NCBI RefSeq assembly: GCF_900215655.1
Contig: NZ_OBEN01000004.1
Span: 59,873 to 123,872, forward strand
DNA length: 64,000 nt
Origin: Hydrogenobacter hydrogenophilus
GTDB taxonomy: Bacteria > Aquificota > Aquificia > Aquificales > Aquificaceae
Reading direction: 5' to 3'
Within the stretch, counting starts at the first letter, position 1; every line of letters starts with the position of its first letter. The notes under the pieces are model-generated. The model saw nothing but the letters and a program-made list of their open reading frames with translations. It did no database searches and was not told where the DNA came from. Positions 8,838 to 16,971 of the stretch are shown here, in pieces. A program made the translations under genes and the position numbers.

Positions 8838-9891
8838 GCTTTTGTCCCCAGTGCATATAGGTGATGGAGAGAGGCTAACAGGTTTTGACTTTGTAAAAGA
8901 GGGACCTTATCTAAAAGTCTATTTCTTTGACAGAGTTATTCAAGTCATTGAAAGAGAACCAAGAAATCTAAGAGAGAAAATCTTTATTTCAATAAAGACC
9001 AAATCTACAGAGCGCTCCTTCCTTGAGAGCCTGTTTAGAGATGATCCGCATCTCAAGAGCAAGATAGAGCCTGTATATACAGTAAGAATTAACGGAAAGC
9101 CCCAAAGCTTGCAGATAGAGAGCTTTATAAAGAGCATGTATAAGCCCTACATACCCGGTAGCGAGATAAAGGGAGCTATCAGACATCTCTTTCTGGTTGG
9201 TGTGTTGATGGAAGATGAAGAGTTAAGGAAGGAGCTTATAGAAGCTTTACAGAAAGGACACATAAAGGACGCAGAAGAAATATTAGAGAAAAATGTTTTC
9301 TATCCAAGGAACGTACAAAAAAGAAATGCTCAGCAAGACCTTTTTAAAGCCTTTGTGGTTTCTGATAGCGAACCCATAGACCCAAGCCATCTACAGGTAG
9401 AAGTGCCAGAGCTTGTAGGTTCAGATGAGAAAATTTATCCTTGCGAAGCTCTAAAAGAGGGCACGGTAGTGAATTTCAGGGAGTATATAGACCAAAAAAT
9501 ACTGCCTCATTTTAGCAATTTTGGGAGCTACAGGTTTCTTGATTACATAAAGCCTGAGAACTTCTACAAAAAGCTAAAGGAGTTCTCACAGAAGTTTTAC
9601 GGAGATTTATTAGATGAGGAAATAAAGTTTTTCAAGAGAAAGGGAAAACACCAAACGGTTCTGCATTTGGAAAACATAAAGAAAAGACTTAATGATGGGA
9701 TACTCTTGAGACTTGGAAAGCACGAGGGTTATCTGAGCACTACTGTTATGCTTTTGGTAAAGAGAGAAGACCCAAAGCTTTTTGAGAAGGTCTTTAGGCA
9801 AACTCAATCCAAAGTAAGAAACGAGGTCAATAAGACCAGAAGAATAACGCAAGATGGCAAGACTTTTGGATGGGCTCTTTTGAAGGTGTAA
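8824..9891 (+). CDS. csm5: Csm5, RAMP at the crRNA 3' end
   Basis: 355 residues with the RAMP start (LELLSPVHIGDGERL) and the YIPGSEIKGAIRHLF helix motif that defines Csm5/Csm3-like subunits. In known III-A complexes Csm5 caps the 3' end of the crRNA and recruits trimming nucleases. Starts inside csm4 (14-base overlap) and ends 1 base before the cas6 ATG, so the operon is fully coupled. Confidence 0.92.
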   Translation: MVQLELLSPVHIGDGERLTGFDFVKEGPYLKVYFFDRVIQVIEREPRNLREKIFISIKTKSTERSFLESLFRDDPHLKSKIEPVYTVRINGKPQSLQIESFIKSMYKPYIPGSEIKGAIRHLFLVGVLMEDEELRKELIEALQKGHIKDAEEILEKNVFYPRNVQKRNAQQDLFKAFVVSDSEPIDPSHLQVEVPELVGSDEKIYPCEALKEGTVVNFREYIDQKILPHFSNFGSYRFLDYIKPENFYKKLKEFSQKFYGDLLDEEIKFFKRKGKHQTVLHLENIKKRLNDGILLRLGKHEGYLSTTVMLLVKREDPKLFEKVFRQTQSKVRNEVNKTRRITQDGKTFGWALLKV

Positions 9892-9892
9892 G

Positions 9893-10621
9893 ATGCCAGC
9901 AATACTGAGGCTAAAGTTTAAGCTTTCAGAACCCATAAGCAACCCAACACCTTCTGAAGTGCATGGCATTTATCTTAGACTTCTGCCAGAAGAGATCACA
10001 GGCAGGATACACGACCTTAAGAAAAAACCCTTTTCCCTTTGGATACTTTCCGCAGATAGCCAAAGCTTGGAACTAAGATTGGGAGTGTTAGACGATGAGC
10101 TTATACCCATTATCTTTTACGAATACTACACGCAGGAAAAAGACCTATACCTAAGGTCCGCAAAGGTCATGACCATAAAACCATACGGTATAAAACAGGA
10201 GAAGGCAAGAACCTACGAAGAACTCTTAAACACAAAACCTTTAAAAAACATCTGCCTTGAGTTTCTCAAACCCACTTCCTTTAGGCGCTACAGGTGGGAC
10301 TACATCTTACCCAACCCTGTGCTCATATTCAAAAACCTACTGACCAGATGGAACAGCTTTTCTAAGCACCAACTAAACATAAAGAACTTGGAGGAAGAGT
10401 TAGCCAAAAAAGTAGGCATAAAGGCACTGGAACTTCATTCCACAAACCACACAATAGGAAGCAACATAACCTTTAGGGGCTTTTTGGGTATAGTGTGCTA
10501 CACCACAGAAGACCCAGAGCTTGCCAAAACCCTCTCTGTGCTTGCACGCTTTGCAGAGTATGCAGGAGTAGGACAAAAAACCACCATGGACATGGGTATG
10601 GTAAAGTTGCACCGTATGTAA
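9893..10621 (+). CDS. cas6: Cas6 crRNA-processing endoribonuclease
   Basis: 242 residues, a tandem ferredoxin-like RAMP with the C-terminal glycine-rich loop AGVGQKTTMDMGMV that defines Cas6. A His in the N-terminal third (GRIHDLKKKPFSL) is the likely general base. Should cut each CRISPR repeat after the CCCAC/GTGGG hairpin, leaving the 8-base tag ATTGAGAC seen at the repeat 3' end. Last gene of the operon, about 305 bp from the first repeat. Confidence 0.92.
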   Translation: MPAILRLKFKLSEPISNPTPSEVHGIYLRLLPEEITGRIHDLKKKPFSLWILSADSQSLELRLGVLDDELIPIIFYEYYTQEKDLYLRSAKVMTIKPYGIKQEKARTYEELLNTKPLKNICLEFLKPTSFRRYRWDYILPNPVLIFKNLLTRWNSFSKHQLNIKNLEEELAKKVGIKALELHSTNHTIGSNITFRGFLGIVCYTTEDPELAKTLSVLARFAEYAGVGQKTTMDMGMVKLHRM

Positions 10622-10926
10622 AAATGTGTTATACTTTTAGAAAACTGAGGGGTCATATGATCCCTTGTTATATTGGCAACTGAATAAGGTTTAGGTTTGT
10701 AAGATTATAGGAGCACTATAGCTTTAATACCTTCATCAAAACACTTTGGCATTTTGATGTTTTGATGAGGTACTTTTGGAATGGTTGGGTTTGAATGCTT
10801 AGAAATGGCACTTTTTTAGCCCATTTTTGGGAACTGAAAATTTCCGAAAATTAACTTCATTTAAAGAGGGTAGCCCATTGACAAAAAGCTTAAGAGAGAA
10901 TAAGATCAAACATATAAGGATTTGGG
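10622..10926 (+). other. CRISPR leader region
   Basis: A 305-bp AT-rich stretch without a credible gene. It holds an inverted repeat at 10731-10743 / 10758-10770 (13-bp arms with one G-T pair, 14-base loop), two fragments resembling the CRISPR repeat (10811-10838, sharing TTTTTAGCCCA and TGGGA; and TAGCCCATTG at 10871-10880), and the array promoter at 10878-10906. Its position, AT content and the more uniform repeats at its side mark it as the leader end. Confidence 0.75.
10878..10906 (+). promoter_or_regulatory. Predicted CRISPR array promoter
   Basis: A consensus -35 TTGACA (10878-10883), a 17-base spacer and TAAGAT (10901-10906) as -10. Transcription would start near 10913, about 14 bases before repeat 1, and run toward efp, the direction in which Cas6 cleavage gives ATTGAGAC 5' tags. 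Confidence 0.6.
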
Positions 10927-11571
10927 GTTTTTAGCCCACCGTGTGGGATTGAGACACTTGTGCGGGTGTGGGTTCTATACGGACGGGAGTATTGTGTTTT
11001 TAGCCCACCGTGTGGGATTGAGACATAACTGTTATCAATGATGTAGTGGTTCTTTCTTGAGGTTTTTAGCCCACCGTGTGGGATTGAGACCGCTGTCTTT
11101 CCTAAACAATGCCTTGCGGGTATATCGGTTTTTAGCCCACCGTGTGGGATTGAGACGGAGCAAGCAAAACTTGTTCGCCTTCGCTAGAAACAAGTTTTTA
11201 GCCCACCGTGTGGGATTGAGACTGAGATCAACCCCTCGTATGGAGAGGTTTCAGCGGCGATCTTAATGTTTTTAGCCCACTGTGTGGGATTGAGACGTGC
11301 TCGGAGAGTACTTGTATATTTTGATCTCGTTCGTTGCAAGTTTTTAGCCCACCGTGTGGGATTGAGACAAAGAGTTCATGAAGTCTAAGACAAAGAGTTT
11401 AAAGCTGTTTTTAGCCCACTGTGTGGGATTGAGACCATGATTCGTCTGTTGCTTCTTCAAAGAATAGCCACTGCGTTTTTAGCCCACTGTGTGGGATTGA
11501 GACATCCTTAACTAAGATGCACTCTCCAGACGGGAAAAGGTTGTTTTTAGCCCACTGTGTGGGATTTGGAT
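10927..11571 (+). CRISPR. CRISPR array, 10 repeats and 9 spacers
   Basis: 29-bp repeat reading GTTTTTAGCCCAC, then C/T, then GTGTGGGATTGAGAC. Repeats start at 10927, 10996, 11062, 11128, 11194, 11268, 11340, 11407, 11475 and 11543. Spacers are 40, 37, 37, 37, 37, 45, 43, 38, 39 and 39 minus the absent tenth, i.e. nine spacers of 40, 37, 37, 37, 45, 43, 38, 39 and 39 bases. Repeats 1-5 and 7 carry C at position 14; 6, 8, 9 and 10 carry T. That base lies in the loop of the hairpin CCCAC-nGT-GTGGG, so the stem is unchanged. The last repeat is degenerate (ends ATTTGGAT instead of ATTGAGAC), the mark of the leader-distal end. crRNA tag predicted as AUUGAGAC. Serves the adjacent type III-A effector. 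Confidence 0.97.
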
Positions 11572-11624
11572 ACCTTTTGAATTGAAAGGACAAGGAAAGT
11601 TTGAATTATGATAAAATACCTTTT

Positions 11625-12194
11625 ATGGCTGTCAGAATAGATATAAACAGCATACAAAGGGATATGTTTATTGAACATGCAGGTCAGCCTTATAGGGTTA
11701 TTGACTACGAGCATGTGAAACCCGGCAAGGGTCAGGCTTTTGTCAGGATAAAAGCCAAAAACATGCAGACAGGAAATGTGATAGAACTAACCTATAAGTC
11801 CTCTGATACCATTGAGCTTGCGGATTTTGAACAGGTCTTTGCAGAATACTCTTACAATGACGGTAGCAATTACTACTTTATAAGTCAGCAAACTTACGAA
11901 ATGATACCCATTCCCGCAGAAAACATAAAAGAAGAGATAAAGTTTCTAAAAGAAGGTATGACAGTGGTTGTATTTCTTTACAAAGGACAACCTGTAGGTA
12001 TAGAACTGCCCAAACATGTAGAACTAAAAGTTATTGAAACAGAGCCAGCTTTTAAGGGAGATACTGCAGCAGGAGGAACAAAGCCAGCAAAATTGGAAAC
12101 AGGTGCAGTGGTTCAAGTGCCCTTCTTTATTAACGAAGGGGACATTATAAAGGTGGATACAAGGAAGGGTGTGTATGTAGAAAGGGTCAAGTAA
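11625..12194 (+). CDS. efp: Elongation factor P
   Basis: 189 residues from ATG 11625 ([15 protein letters not shown]). EF-P enters the ribosome E site and relieves stalling at polyproline. The loop that reaches the peptidyl-transferase centre is visible with Lys35 in KPGKGQAF; no modification gene is next door. All three OB-type domains are present. The start is favoured over the upstream in-frame TTG at 11601 because TAAAAT at 11613-11618 lies 6 bases before it, which would put the transcript start at or near the ATG. It begins only 53 bp after the last CRISPR repeat, so array read-through could reach it. The stop overlaps the accB start by 1 base. Confidence 0.95.
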   Translation: MAVRIDINSIQRDMFIEHAGQPYRVIDYEHVKPGKGQAFVRIKAKNMQTGNVIELTYKSSDTIELADFEQVFAEYSYNDGSNYYFISQQTYEMIPIPAENIKEEIKFLKEGMTVVVFLYKGQPVGIELPKHVELKVIETEPAFKGDTAAGGTKPAKLETGAVVQVPFFINEGDIIKVDTRKGVYVERVK

Positions 12195-12634
12195 TGGACA
12201 AAGAGTTTATAAAGGAACTCATAAGCTTAATCAAAGGTAGCGACATAAAGACTCTAAGCATAGAAACCCAAGACCTAAAGCTACACATAGAAACATATCA
12301 CAAAGATCACCCATTGAAAACAGAACCTCAAAAAGAGCCAAAACACATAGAGATTCTTCCACCATCGGAAAAATCTGAGGAAGAAAAACACCTGCATGTG
12401 ATAAAAAGCCCTCTTGTTGGCACTTTTTACAGGTCTCCATCTCCGGGTGCACCACCTTTTGTGGAAGTTGGGGACATAGTATCTCCCGGACAGATACTTT
12501 GCATAATAGAGGCTCTAAAGGTGATGAACGAGATAGAAAGCGATGTGCGTGGAAGGATAGTAAAGATATTAGTTGAAAACGGAGAAACTGTAGAGTATGG
12601 ACAGCCTTTATTTTTAATAGATACGAGCGTGTAA
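12194..12634 (+). CDS. accB: Biotin carboxyl carrier protein of acetyl-CoA carboxylase
   Basis: 146 residues: a short N-terminal helix, a charged Pro/Lys linker and a C-terminal biotinyl domain. The biotin-accepting lysine is Lys109 in EALKVMNE, a variant of the usual E-A-M-K-M/L-M. Carries CO2 between biotin carboxylase and the carboxyltransferase in fatty acid synthesis (accA is at 23317). Translationally coupled to efp; efp-accB adjacency is common in bacteria. Confidence 0.95.
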   Translation: MDKEFIKELISLIKGSDIKTLSIETQDLKLHIETYHKDHPLKTEPQKEPKHIEILPPSEKSEEEKHLHVIKSPLVGTFYRSPSPGAPPFVEVGDIVSPGQILCIIEALKVMNEIESDVRGRIVKILVENGETVEYGQPLFLIDTSV

Positions 12635-12635
12635 A

Positions 12636-13043
12636 ATGGAAGAAAAGAGTGTTAGCCTTTTACTATCTTCTGAAGAGGACACTTTTATAGCGCAAACCTC
12701 TGAGGGAAGCATAAAAGTGGGTCATCATGGTTATAAACCTATGGAACTTCTTCTTGTTGCCTTAGCAGGTTGTTCTGGTGTTGATGTATCAAGCATTCTT
12801 AGGAAGAAAAGACAGAAAGTAAAGAGCATAAAGATAGACGCTATAGGCAAAAGGAGAGACGAGTTTCCAAGGGTGTATGAAAGTATAAAGCTCATATACA
12901 CCGTTGTAGGGGAGAACATAGACAAAAAGGCGGTAGAATCTGCAGTGAAGTTATCCATAGATAAGTACTGTAGTGTGTATGCCATGCTAAGCAAAGCGGT
13001 TTCCATCGATGTGGAGATACAAGTATGGGAAGAGAAAGAATAG
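12636..13043 (+). CDS. OsmC/Ohr family peroxiredoxin-like protein
   Basis: 135 residues. Both Cys of the family are present: the peroxidatic one in ALAGCSGVDV and the resolving one near the C terminus in KYCSVYAM. Such proteins reduce organic hydroperoxides in the cytoplasm; the OsmC-like subgroup differs from Ohr mainly in domain details I cannot resolve. One base separates it from accB and it overlaps trpA by 19 bases. Confidence 0.88.
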   Translation: MEEKSVSLLLSSEEDTFIAQTSEGSIKVGHHGYKPMELLLVALAGCSGVDVSSILRKKRQKVKSIKIDAIGKRRDEFPRVYESIKLIYTVVGENIDKKAVESAVKLSIDKYCSVYAMLSKAVSIDVEIQVWEEKE

Positions 13044-13819
13044 TAGAAAAATTTAGCAAAGGTGAAAAGGTGCTTGTGTGCTACCTTATGGCGGGATATC
13101 CCGATTATGAGACATCCCTTGAAGCCTTTAGGACTGTTCTCAAAGCAGGTGCGGACTTTCTTGAGATAGGTTTTCCTTTCTCTGACCCTATCGCGGATGG
13201 GATTACCATACAGATGGCCCACGAAGAGGCTCTAAAGAGAGGCACAAGGTTAAAGCACGTTTTGAGCATAAGCTCTACACTCAGAGGCGAATTCCCAGAC
13301 ATACCCTTTTTCCTTATGACTTATTACAACCCTGTGTTTAAGGTAGGTCTTGAAAGGTTCTGTGAGCTTGCCAAAGACAGCGGTATAGACGGCTTTATAG
13401 TGCCAGACCTTCCACCAGAAGAGTGTTGGGAATTAAAAAGATACACTCAAAAATTTGGACTATCTTTGGTGCTTCTTGCTTCACCCACAAGCTCAGAAAG
13501 AAGGTTAAAGCTCATATGCGAACACACAGATGACATGACTTATTTTGTCTCCATTACAGGAACTACCGGTGCCAGAGAAAAACTTCCCATAGAGAGGCTA
13601 AAACTAGACATAGAGAGATACAGAAAAAACTGTGATAAACCTGTAGTGGTTGGATTTGGTGTTTCCAACGGAGAACAGGCAAGAGCGATAGGAGATTTCT
13701 CAGAGGGTGTTGTGGTAGGAAGCGCCTTAGTAAAGCTTGCGGGTGAAAGAAAGCTTCAAGAGCTTTCCCAAAAGGTGCAGGAGTTAAAATCATCGTTAAA
13801 ATTGTGTCTAAAACCTTAG
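13025..13819 (+). CDS. trpA: Tryptophan synthase alpha chain
   Basis: 264 residues, a TIM barrel that splits indole-3-glycerol phosphate to indole and GAP. Catalytic Glu in FLEIGFPFSDPIADG and Asp in DGFIVPDLPPEE; phosphate-binding GFGVSNGEQA near the C terminus. It overlaps osmC by 19 bases and is not next to other trp genes, the scattered amino-acid gene pattern known from Aquificales. Confidence 0.96.
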   Translation: MGRERIVEKFSKGEKVLVCYLMAGYPDYETSLEAFRTVLKAGADFLEIGFPFSDPIADGITIQMAHEEALKRGTRLKHVLSISSTLRGEFPDIPFFLMTYYNPVFKVGLERFCELAKDSGIDGFIVPDLPPEECWELKRYTQKFGLSLVLLASPTSSERRLKLICEHTDDMTYFVSITGTTGAREKLPIERLKLDIERYRKNCDKPVVVGFGVSNGEQARAIGDFSEGVVVGSALVKLAGERKLQELSQKVQELKSSLKLCLKP

Positions 13820-13868
13820 ATAAATAAAAGTCTTGAATTAACATACTCTTTTTGAGATCTTATAAACC

Positions 13869-15902
13869 ATGAAGACTTCACTCAAAGTAGAGGGTATGAC
13901 CTGTGTAAACTGCGCAAGGACCATAGAAATAAACCTTAAAAGACTCAAAGGTGTAAAGTCAGTGGAAGTTTCTTTTGAATTGGGAAGGGTTCAGGTGGAG
14001 TTTGACGAAGAGCTTCTTTCGGTAGAGAACATAAAGGAAGCTATAGAATCCCTTGGTTATAGGGTGTCAAAAGGCACTGAAGAAAGGAATAAAGACCTTT
14101 TTATACTTTTGTTTTGCATCTTTATAAGCTTGTTTTTTATACCACTTATGTTTTTCCATAATGTCCGTGTGGAATTTGTCCTTGCATCGTTGGTGCAAAT
14201 TATAGGTGGGTACAGCTTTTACAAGTCCGCTTACAGGTCCCTGATCTCTGGTGTGGGGAATATGGATCTTTTGGTAGCTCTTGGAAGCACTGGAGCGTAT
14301 CTGTATAGTGTGCTAACTATGCTGAAGGTGCTTGAAGGATCGCCCTTTTTTGAGACCTCCGTATTTCTTATAACCTTTGTGAGATTAGGAAAGTATTTGG
14401 AAGAGAGAGCAAAGGAAAGAGCGGTAAAATCTTTAAAAGAGCTTTTCGGAATTCAAACCAGCAAGGTAAGACTGCTAAGAAAGGATGGAAAAGAAGAAGA
14501 AAAAAATGTTCAAGAGGTGTTCATAGGAGACATTATCCTTCTTAGGACAGGCGACCTTGTACCTCTTGATGTTTATGTACTTGAAGGAAAGGTTGAGGTG
14601 GATGAATCTGTAATTACAGGAGAGAGTAAACCCGTCCTAAAGACAGCAGGACAGCGTATATTTTCAGGAAGTCTGATAATTAACGGTTATGCCAAAGCCA
14701 AGGTGGAAAAAACCCTTGCAGGCAGTTATGTATCTTTGCTTATAAAACTTGTTGAGGATGCTTTAAAGCAAAAACCCAAGATACACAGGATAGCTGACAG
14801 AGTTGCCCACTATTTTGTCCAGGTTGTGGTAATTATTTCTCTGCTTGTGTTTACCTTGTGGTATCTAAGCACAGGGGATCTACAAAAAAGTGTTAGCTTT
14901 GCCCTTTCAGTGCTTGTGATCTCTTGTCCGTGTGCCTTTGGCATAGCGGTTCCGTTAGTTCTAACGGTGGGTCTTTTGAGAGCCTACAGAAAGGGTCTGT
15001 TAGTAAAAAATCCTTCGGTGCTTGAAAGAATAAAAGACATAGATGTGCTTCTTCTTGACAAAACGGGTACACTCACAGAGAGCATTCCAAAAGTAGTAAA
15101 GGCAGTTTTTCACACAGAAGATGCTTTAGACCTGGCTTTTTCAGTAGCTAATGCTTCTAACCATCCTCGTGCAAAAGCTATAAGAGACTACTGCGAGCAA
15201 ATGAAAGCAAAAACCGTTAGTTTACAAGACTGCACAGAAGTGCCGGGGGAAGGTATTTACTGTGGGGATTATTACTTAGGCAATCCTTCAGCGCTTGGTA
15301 TGAATCATAAAAACTCTATCACTGTTTTGACTAAGGGAAAGGAAATTATCGGAGAGTTTCATCTTGAGGAAAGGATCAGAAGTGATGTAAAGGACACACT
15401 CAACTATTTGAAAAATAGAGGTATAAAGCTTGTGATGATCACGGGTGATGCGCAAGAGAATGCCAGACGTATAGCCAACGCTCTTGGTATAGAGGAGTTT
15501 TACGCGGAGGTAAAGCCAGAGGATAAACTCGCTGTGCTTGAAAAGTATCAGAGCATGGGACACAGAGTAGGTATGGTGGGAGATGGGATAAATGATGCTC
15601 CAGCTATGGCAAAAGCACATGTTTCTTTTGCAGTAGGTTCCGGAACGGACATAGCCAAAAGAGTGTGTGATGTGGTGATCCTTTCAGGTTTGCAAGGCAT
15701 CAAAGACCTTTTTGAAATGGCAGATGTTGTCAGCAGACGCATAAAGCAAAACCTCTTTTGGGCATTTTTCTACAACGCTCTTGGTATACCAGTTGCAGGA
15801 GGTCTATTTTCCTCTTATGGAGTGGTGCTAAAACCAGAAATAGCTGGACTTATGATGGTTCTCTCTTCTTTGAGCGTAGTCATAAACTCCATAAGAAAGT
15901 GA
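13869..15902 (+). CDS. copA: Cu(I)-exporting P1B-type ATPase
   Basis: 677 residues. In order: one N-terminal heavy-metal-associated domain with GMTCVNC; membrane helices; TGES actuator motif; the SCPCAFG metal-binding membrane motif; DKTGTLTE phosphorylation site; the nucleotide-domain His-Pro (SNHPRAKAI); GDGINDAPAM hinge; and C-terminal helices with YNALGIP and MVLSSLSVVINSIR. CPC plus the YN and M-SS motifs indicate the P1B-1 Cu+ group. A TATAAA at 13861-13866 lies 2 bases before the ATG. Fits with the PCu(A)C chaperone (16537) and Sco1 (32599). Confidence 0.94.
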   Translation: MKTSLKVEGMTCVNCARTIEINLKRLKGVKSVEVSFELGRVQVEFDEELLSVENIKEAIESLGYRVSKGTEERNKDLFILLFCIFISLFFIPLMFFHNVRVEFVLASLVQIIGGYSFYKSAYRSLISGVGNMDLLVALGSTGAYLYSVLTMLKVLEGSPFFETSVFLITFVRLGKYLEERAKERAVKSLKELFGIQTSKVRLLRKDGKEEEKNVQEVFIGDIILLRTGDLVPLDVYVLEGKVEVDESVITGESKPVLKTAGQRIFSGSLIINGYAKAKVEKTLAGSYVSLLIKLVEDALKQKPKIHRIADRVAHYFVQVVVIISLLVFTLWYLSTGDLQKSVSFALSVLVISCPCAFGIAVPLVLTVGLLRAYRKGLLVKNPSVLERIKDIDVLLLDKTGTLTESIPKVVKAVFHTEDALDLAFSVANASNHPRAKAIRDYCEQMKAKTVSLQDCTEVPGEGIYCGDYYLGNPSALGMNHKNSITVLTKGKEIIGEFHLEERIRSDVKDTLNYLKNRGIKLVMITGDAQENARRIANALGIEEFYAEVKPEDKLAVLEKYQSMGHRVGMVGDGINDAPAMAKAHVSFAVGSGTDIAKRVCDVVILSGLQGIKDLFEMADVVSRRIKQNLFWAFFYNALGIPVAGGLFSSYGVVLKPEIAGLMMVLSSLSVVINSIRK

Positions 15903-15940
15903 AATTTTCTGTTATAATCTTATAAAACAGGAGGAAAGGT

Positions 15941-16177
15941 ATGGCAGTCAGAATAAGGCTTACGCGATTTGGAAGAACTCACCACCCCATTTATAGGATA
16001 GTGGTTATGGATGCAAAAAGTCCCAGAGAAGGCAAGTATATAGACATATTGGGAACTTACGACCCTATAAACAAACGGTTGGAAGTTAAAGAGGATAAAG
16101 TAAAAGATTGGCTGTCCAAAGGTGCGCAGGTCACAGACCGCGCCAAAAGTCTTCTCAAAAGTGCAAAAATACTCTAA
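15941..16177 (+). CDS. rpsP: Ribosomal protein S16
   Basis: 78 residues with the S16 start (AVRIRLTRFGRTHHPIYRIVV). A normal leader is visible: TATAAT about 25 bases upstream and AGGAGG 5 bases before the ATG, in contrast to the leaderless-looking neighbours. Followed after 17 bp by khpA and the tRNA-Arg. Confidence 0.97.
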   Translation: MAVRIRLTRFGRTHHPIYRIVVMDAKSPREGKYIDILGTYDPINKRLEVKEDKVKDWLSKGAQVTDRAKSLLKSAKIL

Positions 16178-16194
16178 GACAAGGAGGTAGGAAC

Positions 16195-16434
16195 ATGAGC
16201 CAGCTCAGAGACATCGTAGAGATTACCGCCAAGTCCTTGGTGGACAATCCGGAGCATGTGAATGTGGTGGAAATTGAAGGAGAGAAAACTGTAGTTATTG
16301 AACTCAGGGTTGACCAAAAAGACCTTGGCAAGGTTATAGGAAAGCAAGGAAGGATAGCAAGGTCTTTAAGGACTATCCTTTCAGCCATGGGCAGAAAAAT
16401 TAACAAAAGGGTGGTCCTTGAGATATTAGAATAA
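16195..16434 (+). CDS. khpA: KH-domain RNA-binding protein KhpA (YlqC family)
   Basis: 79 residues from ATG 16195, supported by AAGGAGG 9 bases upstream; a longer reading frame into rpsP is spurious. A single KH domain with the GxxG loop as GKQG (KVIGKQGRIARSL). The family binds RNA globally and is usually found as rpsP-khpA-rimM-trmD-rplS; here the last three are missing and the stop codon touches the tRNA-Arg. Confidence 0.92.
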   Translation: MSQLRDIVEITAKSLVDNPEHVNVVEIEGEKTVVIELRVDQKDLGKVIGKQGRIARSLRTILSAMGRKINKRVVLEILE

Positions 16435-16508
16435 CGGTCCGTAGCTCAACTGGATAGAGCGTGGGACTACGGATCCCAAGGTTGCGGGTTCGACTCCCGC
16501 CGGACCGG
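16435..16508 (+). tRNA. tRNA-Arg (anticodon ACG)
   Basis: 74-base cloverleaf. Acceptor CGGTCCG/CGGACCG is 7 perfect pairs, TA at 8-9, D stem GCTC/GAGC, anticodon stem TGGGA/TCCCA with loop CTACGGA (anticodon ACG, read as ICG for CGU/C/A), T stem GCGGG/CCCGC, discriminator G. CCA is not encoded. It begins at the base right after the khpA stop codon, so it must be cut out of the rpsP-khpA transcript or have a promoter inside khpA. Confidence 0.96.
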
Positions 16509-16536
16509 TGTTAAGATTAATTAACGGAGGTGTATC

Positions 16537-16971
16537 ATGAAAAAGCTGGTCTTAGCAGTAGGTCTGGCTGGAATCGTATACGCACAGCCCAAGATAGAAA
16601 TCAAAAATGCATGGGTAAGGGAAGTGCCACCAGTATCAAGCATGAGCGCCGCTTACATGATAATAGAAAACAAAGGAGACCAGCCGGACAAACTTCTATC
16701 CGCATCCACAAGCATAGCTAAGGTGGTGGAGATTCATAAAACTGTTGGTGGCAAAATGAGGAGAGTAAAAGCTTTGGAGATACCACCTGGTAAGAGCGTA
16801 GAGCTAAAACCTGGAGGCTACCATCTTATGCTCATAAACTTAGTGCAAAAGCCCAAAGAAGGACAAAAGGTAGAGCTAACCCTTAAGTTTGAAAAGTCAG
16901 GAGAAGTAAAGGTTCAAGCGGACGTGAAAAAATCGGAAGAAAAAGGACACGAAGGGCACCACCACCATTAA
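16537..16971 (+). CDS. Periplasmic PCu(A)C copper chaperone
   Basis: 144 residues with a signal peptide (cleavage near VYAQP). The copper site H-M-H-M is present: His and Met in EIHKTVGGKM and His and Met in YHLMLINL. The family hands Cu(I) to the CuA or CuB centre of cytochrome oxidase, often with Sco1. The C terminus ends in a His-rich tail (GHEGHHHH) that could also bind metal. GGAGG precedes the ATG. Converges on and overlaps by 4 bases the PuuD-like membrane gene. Confidence 0.92.
   Translation: MKKLVLAVGLAGIVYAQPKIEIKNAWVREVPPVSSMSAAYMIIENKGDQPDKLLSASTSIAKVVEIHKTVGGKMRRVKALEIPPGKSVELKPGGYHLMLINLVQKPKEGQKVELTLKFEKSGEVKVQADVKKSEEKGHEGHHHH

Noticed and set aside
10495..10683. A 62-codon open frame overlapping the cas6 3' end
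   Set aside because: Mostly within cas6 in another frame, no family features and no start signal.
10731..10770. The leader hairpin as a cas6 terminator
   Set aside because: No T tract follows the stem (TACTTTTGG), so intrinsic termination is not supported; kept as an unexplained inverted repeat.
11057..11266. An open frame through four CRISPR repeats, giving a repeated FLAHRVGLR peptide
   Set aside because: It is only the translation of the repeat unit; the array structure explains it fully.
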